NCBI RefSeq assembly: GCF_900109075.1 | Contig: NZ_FNYS01000002.1 | Location: forward strand, 62,001-126,000 | Direction of reading: 5' to 3' | DNA length: 64,000 bases | From: Myroides marinus | GTDB lineage: Bacteria; Bacteroidota; Bacteroidia; Flavobacteriales; Flavobacteriaceae | Shown: positions 18,173 through 26,742 of the stretch, one piece after another | Position numbering within the stretch: position 1 is the first letter of the stretch | Layout of the letters: each line of letters opens with the position of its first letter | The notes under the pieces: generated by a model | Database searches by the model: none | Told to the model about the DNA's origin: nothing | What the model saw: the letters and a program-made list of their open reading frames with translations, nothing else | Translations under genes and position numbers: made by a program

Positions 18173-18290
18173 CAGATGTTTGAATACTACTATAAAAACT
18201 GTTAAAATATTTGAATAGCAAATAAATAAGCTAGTACACTATCTTTATTACATCTCATTATGGACAATGCTAAAACCTTATAAACAAAAA

Positions 18291-18324
18291 AAAAGCAGCC
18301 CGTCATTAAAGACAAACTGCTTTT
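18291..18324 (-). terminator. Terminator after the Dabb gene
   Basis: Arms AAAAGCAG (18291-18298) and CTGCTTTT (18317-18324) with an 18-nt loop. On the minus strand a long T-run follows, so it serves genes ending at 18387. Confidence 0.7.
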
Positions 18325-18386
18325 AAACTAAAATCGATAACTAAATAACTAACTTTTTTTATTTATATCATCATATCCTATATAAC

Positions 18387-18674
18387 CTAATAGTCTATTG
18401 CTACACGTTCAGTCACTACTGATTTTATAAAGTCAACTACTTTTAAGTGTTCTGGATGTTTAGCATAGATATCTAAATCTTCTAAAGACTTAAACGTAGT
18501 GTTTAAGATTACTTCGAAGTTTTTAGTATCTGCATTAGCGTCGTTAAACGCTACTGAGATAGACTCTAATACATCTATTTTACCTTTAAGACCTTCTAAT
18601 AGTCTTTTCATCTCTAATTTATTGGCTTCTTTATTTTCATCTTTCAGCCTCCACATTACTATATGTGTTATCAT
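18387..18674 (-). CDS. Dabb-family (stress-responsive alpha/beta barrel) protein
   Basis: About 95 residues starting MITHIVMWRLKDENKEANK. The HIVMWRLK start, the central KNFEVILNTTFKSLEDL and the ending YAKHPEHLKVVDFIKSVVTERVAIDY are the marks of the Dabb dimeric ferredoxin-like fold. Function varies in this family (stress response, polyketide-type cyclases) and cannot be assigned. The start at 18674 keeps the family's usual N-terminus; an ATG at 18695 is less likely. It sits 63 bp after tyrA on the same strand. Confidence 0.8.
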   Translation of the reverse strand: MITHIVMWRLKDENKEANKLEMKRLLEGLKGKIDVLESISVAFNDANADTKNFEVILNTTFKSLEDLDIYAKHPEHLKVVDFIKSVVTERVAIDY

Positions 18675-18737
18675 ATCAATACCTTTTAAAAACAAACAAT
18701 TTACTCAATACTTCTCGTATCTACAGCGTACTAATAC

Positions 18738-19589
18738 CTATTTTTTAAGTTTATCCTTAATGCGATTTGCCTCAGTGATAAAACCTGCTAGGTTCTTAGT
18801 ATCTCCCTGTTCTAAATACGTTTTAAACTGAGTCAGTTTATCTAAATACGTATCTAGGATAGGTAAGATATGCTCTGAATTTTGTTCGAATATAGGCAAC
18901 CACATATCTACCGAACTCTTAGCTAACCTAACAGTAGAAGCAAAACCTCCTGCTGCTAAATTAAAGATAGCCGTATCATCTTTCTCTTTATCTAACACTG
19001 CTACAGCTAATGCATATGATATAGCATGAGATAGATGAGACACATATCCTACGTGTTCATCATGTGAGTTAGAGTCCATCAATATCATTCTAGTCTCTAA
19101 GTGATAGTACAATTCTGATATTGCATTTAGCGCTTTCGGATTAGACTTTTCTGGATTACAGATAATAGCTACCCTATCTTTAAACAGCCCTTTAAATGCT
19201 GCCTCAGGACCGCTAAACTCTGTACCTGCCATAGGGTGTGTAGCTACGAACTGATCACGTTTAGCATGACCATCTATCTCTTTATCTAATAATGACTTCG
19301 TAGACCCCACATCCATTACATACTGCCCATCACTTACTCTATCTAACACATACGATACCAGCTTAACGCTCGCGTTAACTGGTGTTGCTATAATGATTAT
19401 ATCTGATTTTTCGATTAACACGTCTAGATCTACTATCTCATCAGCGATACGTAGTTCTAAAGCCTTCTTAGCATTGCGTTCAGATAAATCTGAAGCCAAC
19501 ACTTTAGTTGCAAAACCTTTCTCCTTTAGATCTAATACTATAGATCCTCCGATCAGTCCTACACCTACTAACCCTACTGTTTTTGCCAT
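18738..19589 (-). CDS. tyrA: Prephenate dehydrogenase
   Basis: About 283 residues starting MAKTVGLVGVGLIGGSIVLD, an NAD-binding Rossmann motif (GxGLIGGS). The middle has DVGSTKSLLDKEIDGHAKRD and FVATHPMAGTEFSGPEAAF, with the His of THPMAGTE typical of TyrA. It oxidatively decarboxylates prephenate to 4-hydroxyphenylpyruvate in tyrosine synthesis. No chorismate mutase or ACT domain is fused. The start at 19589 is chosen because the upstream ATG adds only a hydrophobic, non-family extension. Confidence 0.9.
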   Translation of the reverse strand: MAKTVGLVGVGLIGGSIVLDLKEKGFATKVLASDLSERNAKKALELRIADEIVDLDVLIEKSDIIIIATPVNASVKLVSYVLDRVSDGQYVMDVGSTKSLLDKEIDGHAKRDQFVATHPMAGTEFSGPEAAFKGLFKDRVAIICNPEKSNPKALNAISELYYHLETRMILMDSNSHDEHVGYVSHLSHAISYALAVAVLDKEKDDTAIFNLAAGGFASTVRLAKSSVDMWLPIFEQNSEHILPILDTYLDKLTQFKTYLEQGDTKNLAGFITEANRIKDKLKK

Positions 19590-19878
19590 TATTATGTTTA
19601 TTATGAATAACAAAGCTATTAATACCTAGCCTGTTTTTCACATAAATATTTCTCTTTTTTAAAAAACTTAATCAATTCTAGTCTCTACATTGCCTAACTA
19701 CAACAGGCAATCAACTATATACTAACAACAGTATTACTAACAAACCAAATATAAAAGAAACTAGAACTGAAAAAGTTGCTTCTAAATACAGTACTAGAAA
19801 TGGCTAATACCGCTCTATTCCCTATCTATGTGTTACCACGTCCTAAGGTATACAGCCACCTCTAATACCTAATTTAGT

Positions 19879-21297
19879 CTAAAGCATAGATGTAGGACAC
19901 ACAAAGTCTGTGTGGTCTAGTGAACTATCTTTACTAATAGCGTTATAGCCTCCTAATACATCTACCAAATTAGTATACCCATGCTTATACATAATAGATG
20001 CTGCCATCATACTTCTATATCCTCCAGCACAGTATATAATATATCGTTTATCTTTTGACAATAAGTCTATTTTATCCTCTAACTGATTTAAGGGTAAACT
20101 TAATGAATCTTCTAAATGTTCCGATTTAAACTCGTTTATCTTACGCACATCTAGCAGCACCCCCTTAGTATCTAAATACATCTGATCCATCTCAGCAGGA
20201 GTAATACGCGTAACAGTTTGTACAGGTTCACCAGCGGCTTTCCACGCCTCGAAGCCCCCTTGTAAGTACCCAATATAGTTATCATATCCCACACGAGATA
20301 AACGTATCATACTCTCTTCCACTTTATCTTGTTCGGCTATAATTACTATTGGCGCTTTAATATCCTTGATCAATTCTCCTACCCATACTGCAAACTGCCC
20401 ATTAAGTCCGATATTTAAACTACCTACCATAAATCCTTCTGAGAACAACTGTGGATTACGAGTATCTAGAACTATCACATTCTCCTTTTCTATTAACTCC
20501 TTCACCTCAGCTATAGTCAAGGCATTCATTGATCTATCTAGGATACTGTCAAGCTCCTCGTATCCTGTAATGTTCATCAGCACGTTCTTAGGAAAATATT
20601 GAGGAGGCGTAGCTAATCCAGTCAATAACTCTACTACGAACTCATCTTCAGTCATATCAGCTCTTAACGTATAATTTGTCTTTTTTTGATTCCCTAGTGT
20701 ATCCACTGTCTCTTTACTCATATTCTTACCACAGGCTGATCCGGCTCCATGATTAGGGTATACGATAATATCATCAGGTAGTACCATGATCTTGTTTCTC
20801 AACGATTGGAATAAGTGTCTAGCTAATATCTCTTCTGTAATTTCTGATTTGACTAATTGCACTAGATCAGGTCTTCCTACATCACCGATAAATAAAGTAT
20901 CTCCACTTATAATAGCGTGTTCTTTACCATTCTCATCTATGATTAGATATGTGCTACTCTCCATAGTATGTCCTGGAGTATGAAGTACTTTAATCTGAAT
21001 ATCACCAAGTGTAAAGATTTGGTTATCCTCTGCTATCACAGCTTCATAACTCGGTGTAGCTGTAAGCCCAAAGACAATCTTAGCTCCTGTCTTTTCTTTC
21101 AAATCTAAATGTCCACTAACGAAATCTGCATGAAAGTGAGTCTCAAAAACGTACTTGATAACAGCATTGTCCTTATCCGCTCTTTCAATATAAGGATCCA
21201 CATCTCTTAATGGATCAAAAATAGCTGCCTCACCTTTACTCTCTATATAATATGCTGCATGCGCTATACAGCCTGTGTATATCTGTTCGATTTTCAT
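19879..21297 (-). CDS. Persulfide dioxygenase-like MBL hydrolase with two rhodanese domains
   Basis: A 472-residue protein. The N-terminal metallo-beta-lactamase fold (about residues 1-240) has HFHADFVSGH, HTPGHTMES, SGDTLFIGDVGRPDL and YPNHGAGSACG, the iron-ligand set of ETHE1-like persulfide dioxygenases. Two rhodanese domains follow. The first (about 260-365) has no cysteine at the active-site position (IIAEQDKVEES); the second has YIIYCAGGYRSMMAAS with an active Cys. This layout matches CstB-like proteins in sulfide and persulfide detoxification. No obvious partner gene is adjacent, and a long noncoding stretch lies upstream. Confidence 0.88.
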   Translation of the reverse strand: MKIEQIYTGCIAHAAYYIESKGEAAIFDPLRDVDPYIERADKDNAVIKYVFETHFHADFVSGHLDLKEKTGAKIVFGLTATPSYEAVIAEDNQIFTLGDIQIKVLHTPGHTMESSTYLIIDENGKEHAIISGDTLFIGDVGRPDLVQLVKSEITEEILARHLFQSLRNKIMVLPDDIIVYPNHGAGSACGKNMSKETVDTLGNQKKTNYTLRADMTEDEFVVELLTGLATPPQYFPKNVLMNITGYEELDSILDRSMNALTIAEVKELIEKENVIVLDTRNPQLFSEGFMVGSLNIGLNGQFAVWVGELIKDIKAPIVIIAEQDKVEESMIRLSRVGYDNYIGYLQGGFEAWKAAGEPVQTVTRITPAEMDQMYLDTKGVLLDVRKINEFKSEHLEDSLSLPLNQLEDKIDLLSKDKRYIIYCAGGYRSMMAASIMYKHGYTNLVDVLGGYNAISKDSSLDHTDFVCPTSML

Positions 21298-21589
21298 ACG
21301 TTATCTTTTTTTTCAGAGATTAAAAGTACTAACACTCAAAGCATTAAAAAATGACAATTATCATAATCAAAAACAACTAATACTACACAAAAAAGCAAAC
21401 AAACGCCCAAAACACAAATATTTGAATTACTTCATTGTGACAGATCTAGGTGACTAAAAAAAATCTTAAATAGAATTATTTACTTATTGTTAATTTTTTA
21501 ACAAATAAAGCAAAATAGAGAGCAAAATACCAAACCACAAAAAGCTTTAAACTCAGTAAACACAAGGCTTTAAAGAGATTAAAAAGTAC
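21298..21589. other. Noncoding AT-rich stretch upstream of the persulfide dioxygenase-like gene
   Basis: About 290 bp with no credible gene. It should contain the minus-strand promoter of the 21297 gene, but no strong box was picked out. It leads into the periodic element at 21590. Confidence 0.45.
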
Positions 21590-21688
21590 TTTGTTTGGGC
21601 ATTGTTTGGGTATCCTTCGGTAAACCCTAGCAAAAACAACCTACTTTCCGAACAACATCCAAACAAACCACTAGCAAACCCTTATCAG
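21590..21688. repeat. 11-nt-periodic imperfect palindromic element (copy A)
   Basis: TTGTTTGGG occurs at 21591 and 21602 (11 nt apart), AACAA at 21651 and 21662 (11 apart), and CTAGCAA at 21627 and 21671 (44 = 4 x 11). Outer arms TTTGTTTGG (21590-21598) and CCAAACAAA (21659-21667) are perfect inverted repeats. The segment is richer in GC than its surroundings and noncoding. A similar 11-nt rhythm appears at 40563-40673. Confidence 0.6.
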
Positions 21689-21863
21689 CACTAGAATTAC
21701 AGCTAATTAATAAACGTTAAAATATTTGTTAAAAATAAAAGAGAGATAAACAAGAATAGTGTTTTTTATCTCTAAATAGAAAAGAAATAATTACTTTGAT
21801 TAGTATACTTATTGAAGAAATAACACATTCAATCAAAGCGAATTACAATGCAAATATACAAAA

Positions 21864-21893
21864 AAATAAGCACTCCAAATGAAGTGCTTATTT
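21864..21893 (-). terminator. Terminator after the response regulator gene
   Basis: Arms AAATAAGCACT (21864-21874) and AGTGCTTATTT (21883-21893). On the minus strand a T-run follows, and the regulator gene ends at 21901. Confidence 0.85.
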
Positions 21894-21900
21894 CTATATC

Positions 21901-22560
21901 TTATACAAATCCTTCTTTAAGTACTAACTGAATTAAGTTAGCTGTATCTGACACTTCAAAGACGTTCTTCATCTTCGCCAGACGCTTCTTAATTGCAGGG
22001 TTAGATAAAGGAATGTGATTTTCTAACTCTTGTAATTTATATCCTTTAGACAGAAGTACTAATATCTCCCTATTATAATCGTCATACATTACCTCTTTAC
22101 GCACAATCTCACTTAGACAATGCTTAACGATATCACTCTGATAGCGATCTCCTCCCATTACACTCTTAACGATCTCTAATAGGTTATCAGGTGTTATCTC
22201 ATGTTTACTCACTAGTCCATCAGGTCTAATGTTCTTCACTATATTATAGATGGTAATTACTTCTGTATGTCCTGTTAGTATAATAGTTTTACAATTAGGC
22301 ATCATCTTCTGTATATAAGCTACGATATCGCCACCGTCTTCTAAAGTCCCTCCTTCTTTAGTAGGAAGAGAAAAGTCAACTATAGCTAGCTTAAACGATT
22401 CTCCTCGAGCTGCAGCAGCATCTATAGTCTCTTTAGCTGTCAAACAGTCAAAAGCTTTCTCAAACTCAATATTCCCTAACTCTGCCTTGCTCTTTGATAG
22501 TGCCAGTACGTATCCTTCTACAATAAGAGGGTGATCATCGACTAATAGTATTTTACTCAT
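21901..22560 (-). CDS. Response regulator with C-terminal HTH, orphan
   Basis: About 219 residues starting MSKILLVDDHPLIVEGYVLA. The receiver domain (about 1-135) has the acidic pocket DDH, the phospho-acceptor Asp in LAIVDFSLPTKEGG, and the later TGHTE and K-containing SKHEI. The C-terminal region (about 155-219) is helix-turn-helix-like: REILVLLSKGYKLQELENHI and NPAIKKRLAKMKNVFEVSD. No histidine kinase is next to it, so its partner is elsewhere. A palindrome overlapping its own promoter suggests autoregulation. The upstream ATG at 22590 would overlap the -7 box and is rejected. Confidence 0.88.
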   Translation of the reverse strand: MSKILLVDDHPLIVEGYVLALSKSKAELGNIEFEKAFDCLTAKETIDAAAARGESFKLAIVDFSLPTKEGGTLEDGGDIVAYIQKMMPNCKTIILTGHTEVITIYNIVKNIRPDGLVSKHEITPDNLLEIVKSVMGGDRYQSDIVKHCLSEIVRKEVMYDDYNREILVLLSKGYKLQELENHIPLSNPAIKKRLAKMKNVFEVSDTANLIQLVLKEGFV

Positions 22561-22587
22561 ACAAATCTTATTTCTAGCATTTAAATG

Positions 22588-22607
22588 CAAATTTAATCAT
22601 TATGATT
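22588..22607 (-). promoter_or_regulatory. Promoter -7 box with adjoining palindrome upstream of the response regulator
   Basis: CAAATTTA (22588-22595) reads TAAATTTG on the minus strand, a -7 consensus. It abuts AATCAT (22595-22600) and ATGATT (22602-22607), inverted around one central base. The palindrome lies between the -7 and the expected -33 position. Confidence 0.5.
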
Positions 22608-22734
22608 GAATATTTAATCTTTAGCAAAACTGCAACGTGTAAGTTATACACATTTTATCAACATAACTCCTTAAAAATACATACATATAATACTAAATTA
22701 ATACATTTTGTACTACTTACAACAATAAAAATAA

Positions 22735-22764
22735 AAAAGCATTAGAATTTCTTCTAATGCTTTT
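22735..22764 (-). terminator. Terminator after asd
   Basis: Arms AAAAGCATTAGAA (22735-22747) and TTCTAATGCTTTT (22752-22764) form a hairpin followed on the minus strand by T-rich sequence, 25 bp after the asd stop. Confidence 0.85.
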
Positions 22765-22788
22765 CAAATATTCCTATTAGTATAATTA

Positions 22789-23778
22789 CTATACTAAATT
22801 ATTAGCTACTAAGTATTCTGCTATCTGTACTGTATTAGTCGCCGCGCCTTTGCGTAAGTTGTCAGCTACAATCCACATATTTAAAGTATTCTTTTGACTC
22901 TCATCTCTTCTGATACGTCCTACGAATACATCATCTTTACCTTGTGCATATAATGGCATAGGGTAAGTGTTAGTATCTGTATTATCCTGTACTACAACTC
23001 CTGGAGTCTCATGAAGAACTTGACGTACATCACCTAAGTTAAAGTCATTAGCGAACTCTATGTTCACAGTCTCACTGTGTCCTCCTACTACAGGGATTCT
23101 CACTGCTGTAGCTGTCACTAATACTGTATCATCTCTAAGAATCTTCTTAGTCTCCTTTACTAACTTCATCTCCTCTTTAGTGTACCCATTGTCTTCGAAT
23201 ACATCACAGTGAGGGATAGCGTTTCGGTGGATAGGATAGTTATAAGCCATGTCCCCTTTAATATCTTGATATTCGTTCTCTAACTGTTTTACAGCCTTAA
23301 CACCTGTACCAGTAATAGACTGATATGTAGAAACTACTACACGCTTAATACCGTACTTCTTATGTAGAGGTGATAAAGCCATTACTAACTGGATAGTAGA
23401 GCAGTTAGGATTAGCAATAATCTTGTCCTCTTTAGTCAAAGAGTCAGCATTAATTTCAGGAACGATTAATTTCTTTGTTGGATCCATTCTCCATGCAGAA
23501 GAATTGTCGATAACTGTAGTACCTACAGCCGCAAACTTAGGAGCACATTCTAATGAAATACTACCTCCAGCTGAAAATAAAGCAATGTCCGGCTTCATCA
23601 TAACAGCTTCTTCCATAGACTTTATAGTGTACTTCTTACCCTTAAATTCTACTTCCTTACCTACGGACTTCTCAGAAGCCACAGGGATTAGTTCTGTTAC
23701 AGGAAAATTTCTCTCCGCTAATACTTTTAGCATGATTTCACCTACCATACCGGTAGCGCCTACTACTGCGATTTTCAT
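22789..23778 (-). CDS. asd: Aspartate-semialdehyde dehydrogenase
   Basis: A 329-residue enzyme, starting MKIAVVGATGMVGEIMLKVL (NADP-binding GxTGxVG). The catalytic cysteine lies in ANPNCSTIQLVMAL near residue 129, and IPVVGGHSETVNIEF carries the conserved His and substrate-binding residues. It makes aspartate semialdehyde from aspartyl phosphate, the branch point to lysine, diaminopimelate, threonine and methionine. The length is normal. It has its own terminator and lies 61 bp after recJ on the same strand. Confidence 0.95.
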   Translation of the reverse strand: MKIAVVGATGMVGEIMLKVLAERNFPVTELIPVASEKSVGKEVEFKGKKYTIKSMEEAVMMKPDIALFSAGGSISLECAPKFAAVGTTVIDNSSAWRMDPTKKLIVPEINADSLTKEDKIIANPNCSTIQLVMALSPLHKKYGIKRVVVSTYQSITGTGVKAVKQLENEYQDIKGDMAYNYPIHRNAIPHCDVFEDNGYTKEEMKLVKETKKILRDDTVLVTATAVRIPVVGGHSETVNIEFANDFNLGDVRQVLHETPGVVVQDNTDTNTYPMPLYAQGKDDVFVGRIRRDESQKNTLNMWIVADNLRKGAATNTVQIAEYLVANNLV

Positions 23779-23839
23779 TTTTTTAAAATTAGGATTGATA
23801 AATAGTTTTAATACTTGATAAAAATAATACTTTATTCAA

Positions 23840-25543
23840 TTACCATGACAATTGCATGTCTTTTATTTGCAATTGAATAGTAGTTTTATTTCTCCAGTTA
23901 TTCTCTTCTATGGAATATATAACATCAAAAGAACGCTTCTCTCTAACACCCTCATACTGATTACCTAAGTTAAAGCCTATAGCGCTAAACTTAAATCCTG
24001 TAACTCTGCGTTGCTTCAATGTCATCTTTAGGTGCTCTCCCTGTCCTCCTGCTTGCTTAGCATAGCCTGTGTCAAAAACATCTTTGCTCAAAAAACAAGG
24101 GCTTGGATTACCTGGTCCGAAAGGTTCGAACTGCTTTAAGATACGAAGAAACTTATCCGTTATATCCGAAAACTTCAGCTTCGAATCTATCTCTATTTCA
24201 GGGATTAGATCAGTCTCGTTGATTGTATTAGTCACTACTTCTTCAAACTTTTGACTAAATGCTTCTAAGTTCTCTTTCTTAATTGTTAAGCCAGCAGCAT
24301 ACATATGCCCACCGAACTGTATCAAATGTTCTGAACAGGCCTCTAGTGCCTGATATATATCAAAGTTCTTCACTGAACGAGCTGAAGCTGCTAGATGTTC
24401 TCCACTATCTGTAAACACGATAGTAGGTCGATAATAGGTATCTATAAGACGCGATGCTACTATCCCTATCACACCTTTATGCCATGAGGGACTGTAGACT
24501 ACAGTACTCTTAGAATTAATAAGTTTCTTATCGACTATCTGCTTTAAAGCCTCTTCTGTAATCCCTTGATCTAATGACTTGCGTTCCTCGTTAATACGCA
24601 CTATCTTCTCTACAGTCTTATTAGCCGCTTCGTCAGTCTCTTCTGTCAATAAATGAACAGTAAAATTACCATGTTCGATACGACCTGCCGCATTAATCTT
24701 AGGTGCTAGCTTAAACACGATGTCACTCATCGTATAGGTATTTAGATTATAAAGTTGCATAAGCGCTTTAAGCCCTGGTCTAGGATTGCTATTAATCACT
24801 TGTAAGCCGTAATGTGCTAACACCCTATTTTCTCCAGTGATAGGTACTACATCTGCTGCAATAGCTGTAGCTACTAAATCTAAATATGGTTGTATCGTTT
24901 CAAAAGGCTCTCCTAATGTAGTATGTACTGCCTGAATAAGCTTAAAACCTACTCCACAACCGCACAACTCTTTATATGGATATGCACAGTCAATTCGTTT
25001 GGGATCTAAGACAGCAATAGCCTCTGGAATACTATCCCCAGGTAGGTGATGATCACATATGATAAAATCAACACCATGGCGCTTAGCATATTCGATGTGT
25101 TCTATAGACTTAATTCCACAGTCTAATGCTACGATAAGTTTAATACCATGTTGTATAGCATAGTCTATTCCTTGATAAGAAATACCATACCCTTCATTAT
25201 ATCGATCAGGGATATAAGTGTCTACTTCAGCACCTAAATGACGTAAGTATGAGTACATCAGAGCTACCGAAGTAGTACCATCTACATCGTAATCACCAAA
25301 AACTAATATAGACTGATGTGTCTCTATAGCCTGGATAATACGATGGACAGCTTTAGCCATATCTGCCATCAGAAAGGGATCGTGCAAATCTGCTAAAGAA
25401 GGTCTAAAGAACTGTTTTGCCTCGTCATAGCTAGAGATATCTCTCTGCGCTAATAAACGAGCTATAATGGCATTAACGCCTAAAACTTCTTGTAAATGAG
25501 CAACTGTTTTTTCATCTGGATCTTGTTTTAAATACCAGCGCAT
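23840..25543 (-). CDS. recJ: Single-stranded-DNA-specific exonuclease RecJ
   Basis: A 567-residue DHH-family 5'-3' exonuclease. FGDYDVDGTTSVALMYSYLR and FIICDHHLPGDSIPEA are the metal-binding motifs, and LIQFGGHMYAAGLTIKKENL is the DHHA1 motif. The C-terminal OB-like domain (about 450-567) is present. RecJ degrades 5'-ended single strands in recombination and repair. The length is normal for the family. The OsmC gene ends 3 bp upstream of its start, so the two are probably one operon. Confidence 0.95.
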   Translation of the reverse strand: MRWYLKQDPDEKTVAHLQEVLGVNAIIARLLAQRDISSYDEAKQFFRPSLADLHDPFLMADMAKAVHRIIQAIETHQSILVFGDYDVDGTTSVALMYSYLRHLGAEVDTYIPDRYNEGYGISYQGIDYAIQHGIKLIVALDCGIKSIEHIEYAKRHGVDFIICDHHLPGDSIPEAIAVLDPKRIDCAYPYKELCGCGVGFKLIQAVHTTLGEPFETIQPYLDLVATAIAADVVPITGENRVLAHYGLQVINSNPRPGLKALMQLYNLNTYTMSDIVFKLAPKINAAGRIEHGNFTVHLLTEETDEAANKTVEKIVRINEERKSLDQGITEEALKQIVDKKLINSKSTVVYSPSWHKGVIGIVASRLIDTYYRPTIVFTDSGEHLAASARSVKNFDIYQALEACSEHLIQFGGHMYAAGLTIKKENLEAFSQKFEEVVTNTINETDLIPEIEIDSKLKFSDITDKFLRILKQFEPFGPGNPSPCFLSKDVFDTGYAKQAGGQGEHLKMTLKQRRVTGFKFSAIGFNLGNQYEGVREKRSFDVIYSIEENNWRNKTTIQLQIKDMQLSW

Positions 25544-25546
25544 TAA

Positions 25547-25969
25547 TTACTCTTTATGATAATAAATATTAGTTTGTACGTCTGCAAATTCTCTAAACAT
25601 ATCCATAACTCCACAGTACTTCTCTATAGATAAGTCTACTGCTCTCTTTAGTTTACCTTCGTCTAAGTTAGGTCCGTAGAAGTGGTAATCTACTATAACA
25701 GTATGATATGTAGCTGGATCTGTATCAGTTAGTAATCCATCCGTTTCTATTTTAAAATTAGACACTTCTAACCTCATCTTTTTAATCAAATGAGCAATGT
25801 CTAATCCAGAACAACCTGCTAATGCAGACAACATTAAAGCTTTAGGTCTTAATCCTTTATTATCTCCACCATTCTCAGGTCCTGCGTCTATTCTTATCGT
25901 TCCTCCACTAGGATTAGTCGATTCGAACTGCATATTTTCTATCCAAGTTGTAGTTACTTTATGTGACAT
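25547..25969 (-). CDS. OsmC/Ohr-family peroxiredoxin-like protein
   Basis: A 140-residue protein with the OsmC fold. LMLSALAGCSGLDIAHLIKK holds the first conserved cysteine (about residue 55), and VDLSIEKYCGVMDMFREFAD holds the second (about 118). This Cys pair reduces hydroperoxides in OsmC/Ohr proteins. It resembles the YhfA-like branch more than Ohr, so the physiological substrate is open. The gene lies directly ahead of recJ. Confidence 0.85.
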   Translation of the reverse strand: MSHKVTTTWIENMQFESTNPSGGTIRIDAGPENGGDNKGLRPKALMLSALAGCSGLDIAHLIKKMRLEVSNFKIETDGLLTDTDPATYHTVIVDYHFYGPNLDEGKLKRAVDLSIEKYCGVMDMFREFADVQTNIYYHKE

Positions 25970-26002
25970 AATGTTCTGTTTTTATCAAATGTATCAAAAA
26001 AA

Positions 26003-26042
26003 AATCAATGTATGACACTTAAATAAGCGTCATACATTGATT
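26003..26042 (-). terminator. Terminator after rsmI
   Basis: Perfect 14-nt arms AATCAATGTATGAC (26003-26016) and its complement (26029-26042), followed on the minus strand by a T-run. It separates rsmI from the OsmC-recJ unit. Confidence 0.9.
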
Positions 26043-26065
26043 CTATGTAAACTTTAGCGTTATTT

Positions 26066-26740
26066 CTATTTACTTTTTCCTGTTACGATCACTACGATTT
26101 CTCCTTTCGGTGGTTTCGCTTCAAAGTGTGCGTGAACTTCAGTAACTGTTCCTCTCACTGTTTCTTCGTGTAGTTTTGACAATTCTCTAGATACAGATAC
26201 TTGTCGCTCTTCTCCGAAGTACTCTTTAAACTCTACTAGAGTTTTGACTAATTTATGAGGAGACACATAAATAATCATCGTTCTCGTTTCTTCTGCTAAG
26301 ATTAAGAACCTTGTTTGTCTTCCTTTTTTATCTGGTAAGAATCCTTCAAAAACAAACTTGTCATTAGGCAATCCACTATTTACTAATGCGGGTACAAAAG
26401 CAGTTGCCCCAGGTAAACACTCCACATCTACCCCTTGTTCTACACAGGCACGAGTCAATAAGAACCCAGGATCTGATATAGCAGGTGTCCCCGCGTCAGA
26501 AATAAGTGCAAAGGTTTCTCCTGCTTGCATTCTCTTTACTAACCCTTCTATGGTCTTATGTTCATTATGCATGTGATGACTAAACATAGGTGTAGTAATC
26601 TCAAAGTGTTTTAATAATTTACCACTGTTACGTGTATCCTCTGCTAAGATATAATCTACTTCTTGCAACACCTTGATTGCACGATATGTCATATCTTCTA
26701 AATTTCCAATTGGTGTAGGTACCAAATAAAGTTTCCCCAT
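26066..26740 (-). CDS. rsmI: 16S rRNA (cytidine-1402-2'-O)-methyltransferase
   Basis: A 224-residue tetrapyrrole-methylase-fold enzyme. MGKLYLVPTPIGNLEDMTYR, DYILAEDTRNSGKLLKHFEI, LISDAGTPAISDPGFLL and CLPGATAFVPALVNSGL are characteristic RsmI blocks for SAM and rRNA binding. It methylates the ribose of C1402 in the ribosomal P site. Some RsmI proteins have a further C-terminal domain; this one is the shorter form. It starts 2 bp after the acidic coiled-coil gene. Confidence 0.93.
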   Translation of the reverse strand: MGKLYLVPTPIGNLEDMTYRAIKVLQEVDYILAEDTRNSGKLLKHFEITTPMFSHHMHNEHKTIEGLVKRMQAGETFALISDAGTPAISDPGFLLTRACVEQGVDVECLPGATAFVPALVNSGLPNDKFVFEGFLPDKKGRQTRFLILAEETRTMIIYVSPHKLVKTLVEFKEYFGEERQVSVSRELSKLHEETVRGTVTEVHAHFEAKPPKGEIVVIVTGKSK

Positions 26741-26742
26741 AA

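Noticed and set aside
21298..21900. Possible small RNA or CRISPR-like array
   Set aside because: The repeating units are 11 nt, not direct repeats of 24-40 nt with spacers, and no cas genes are in the window.
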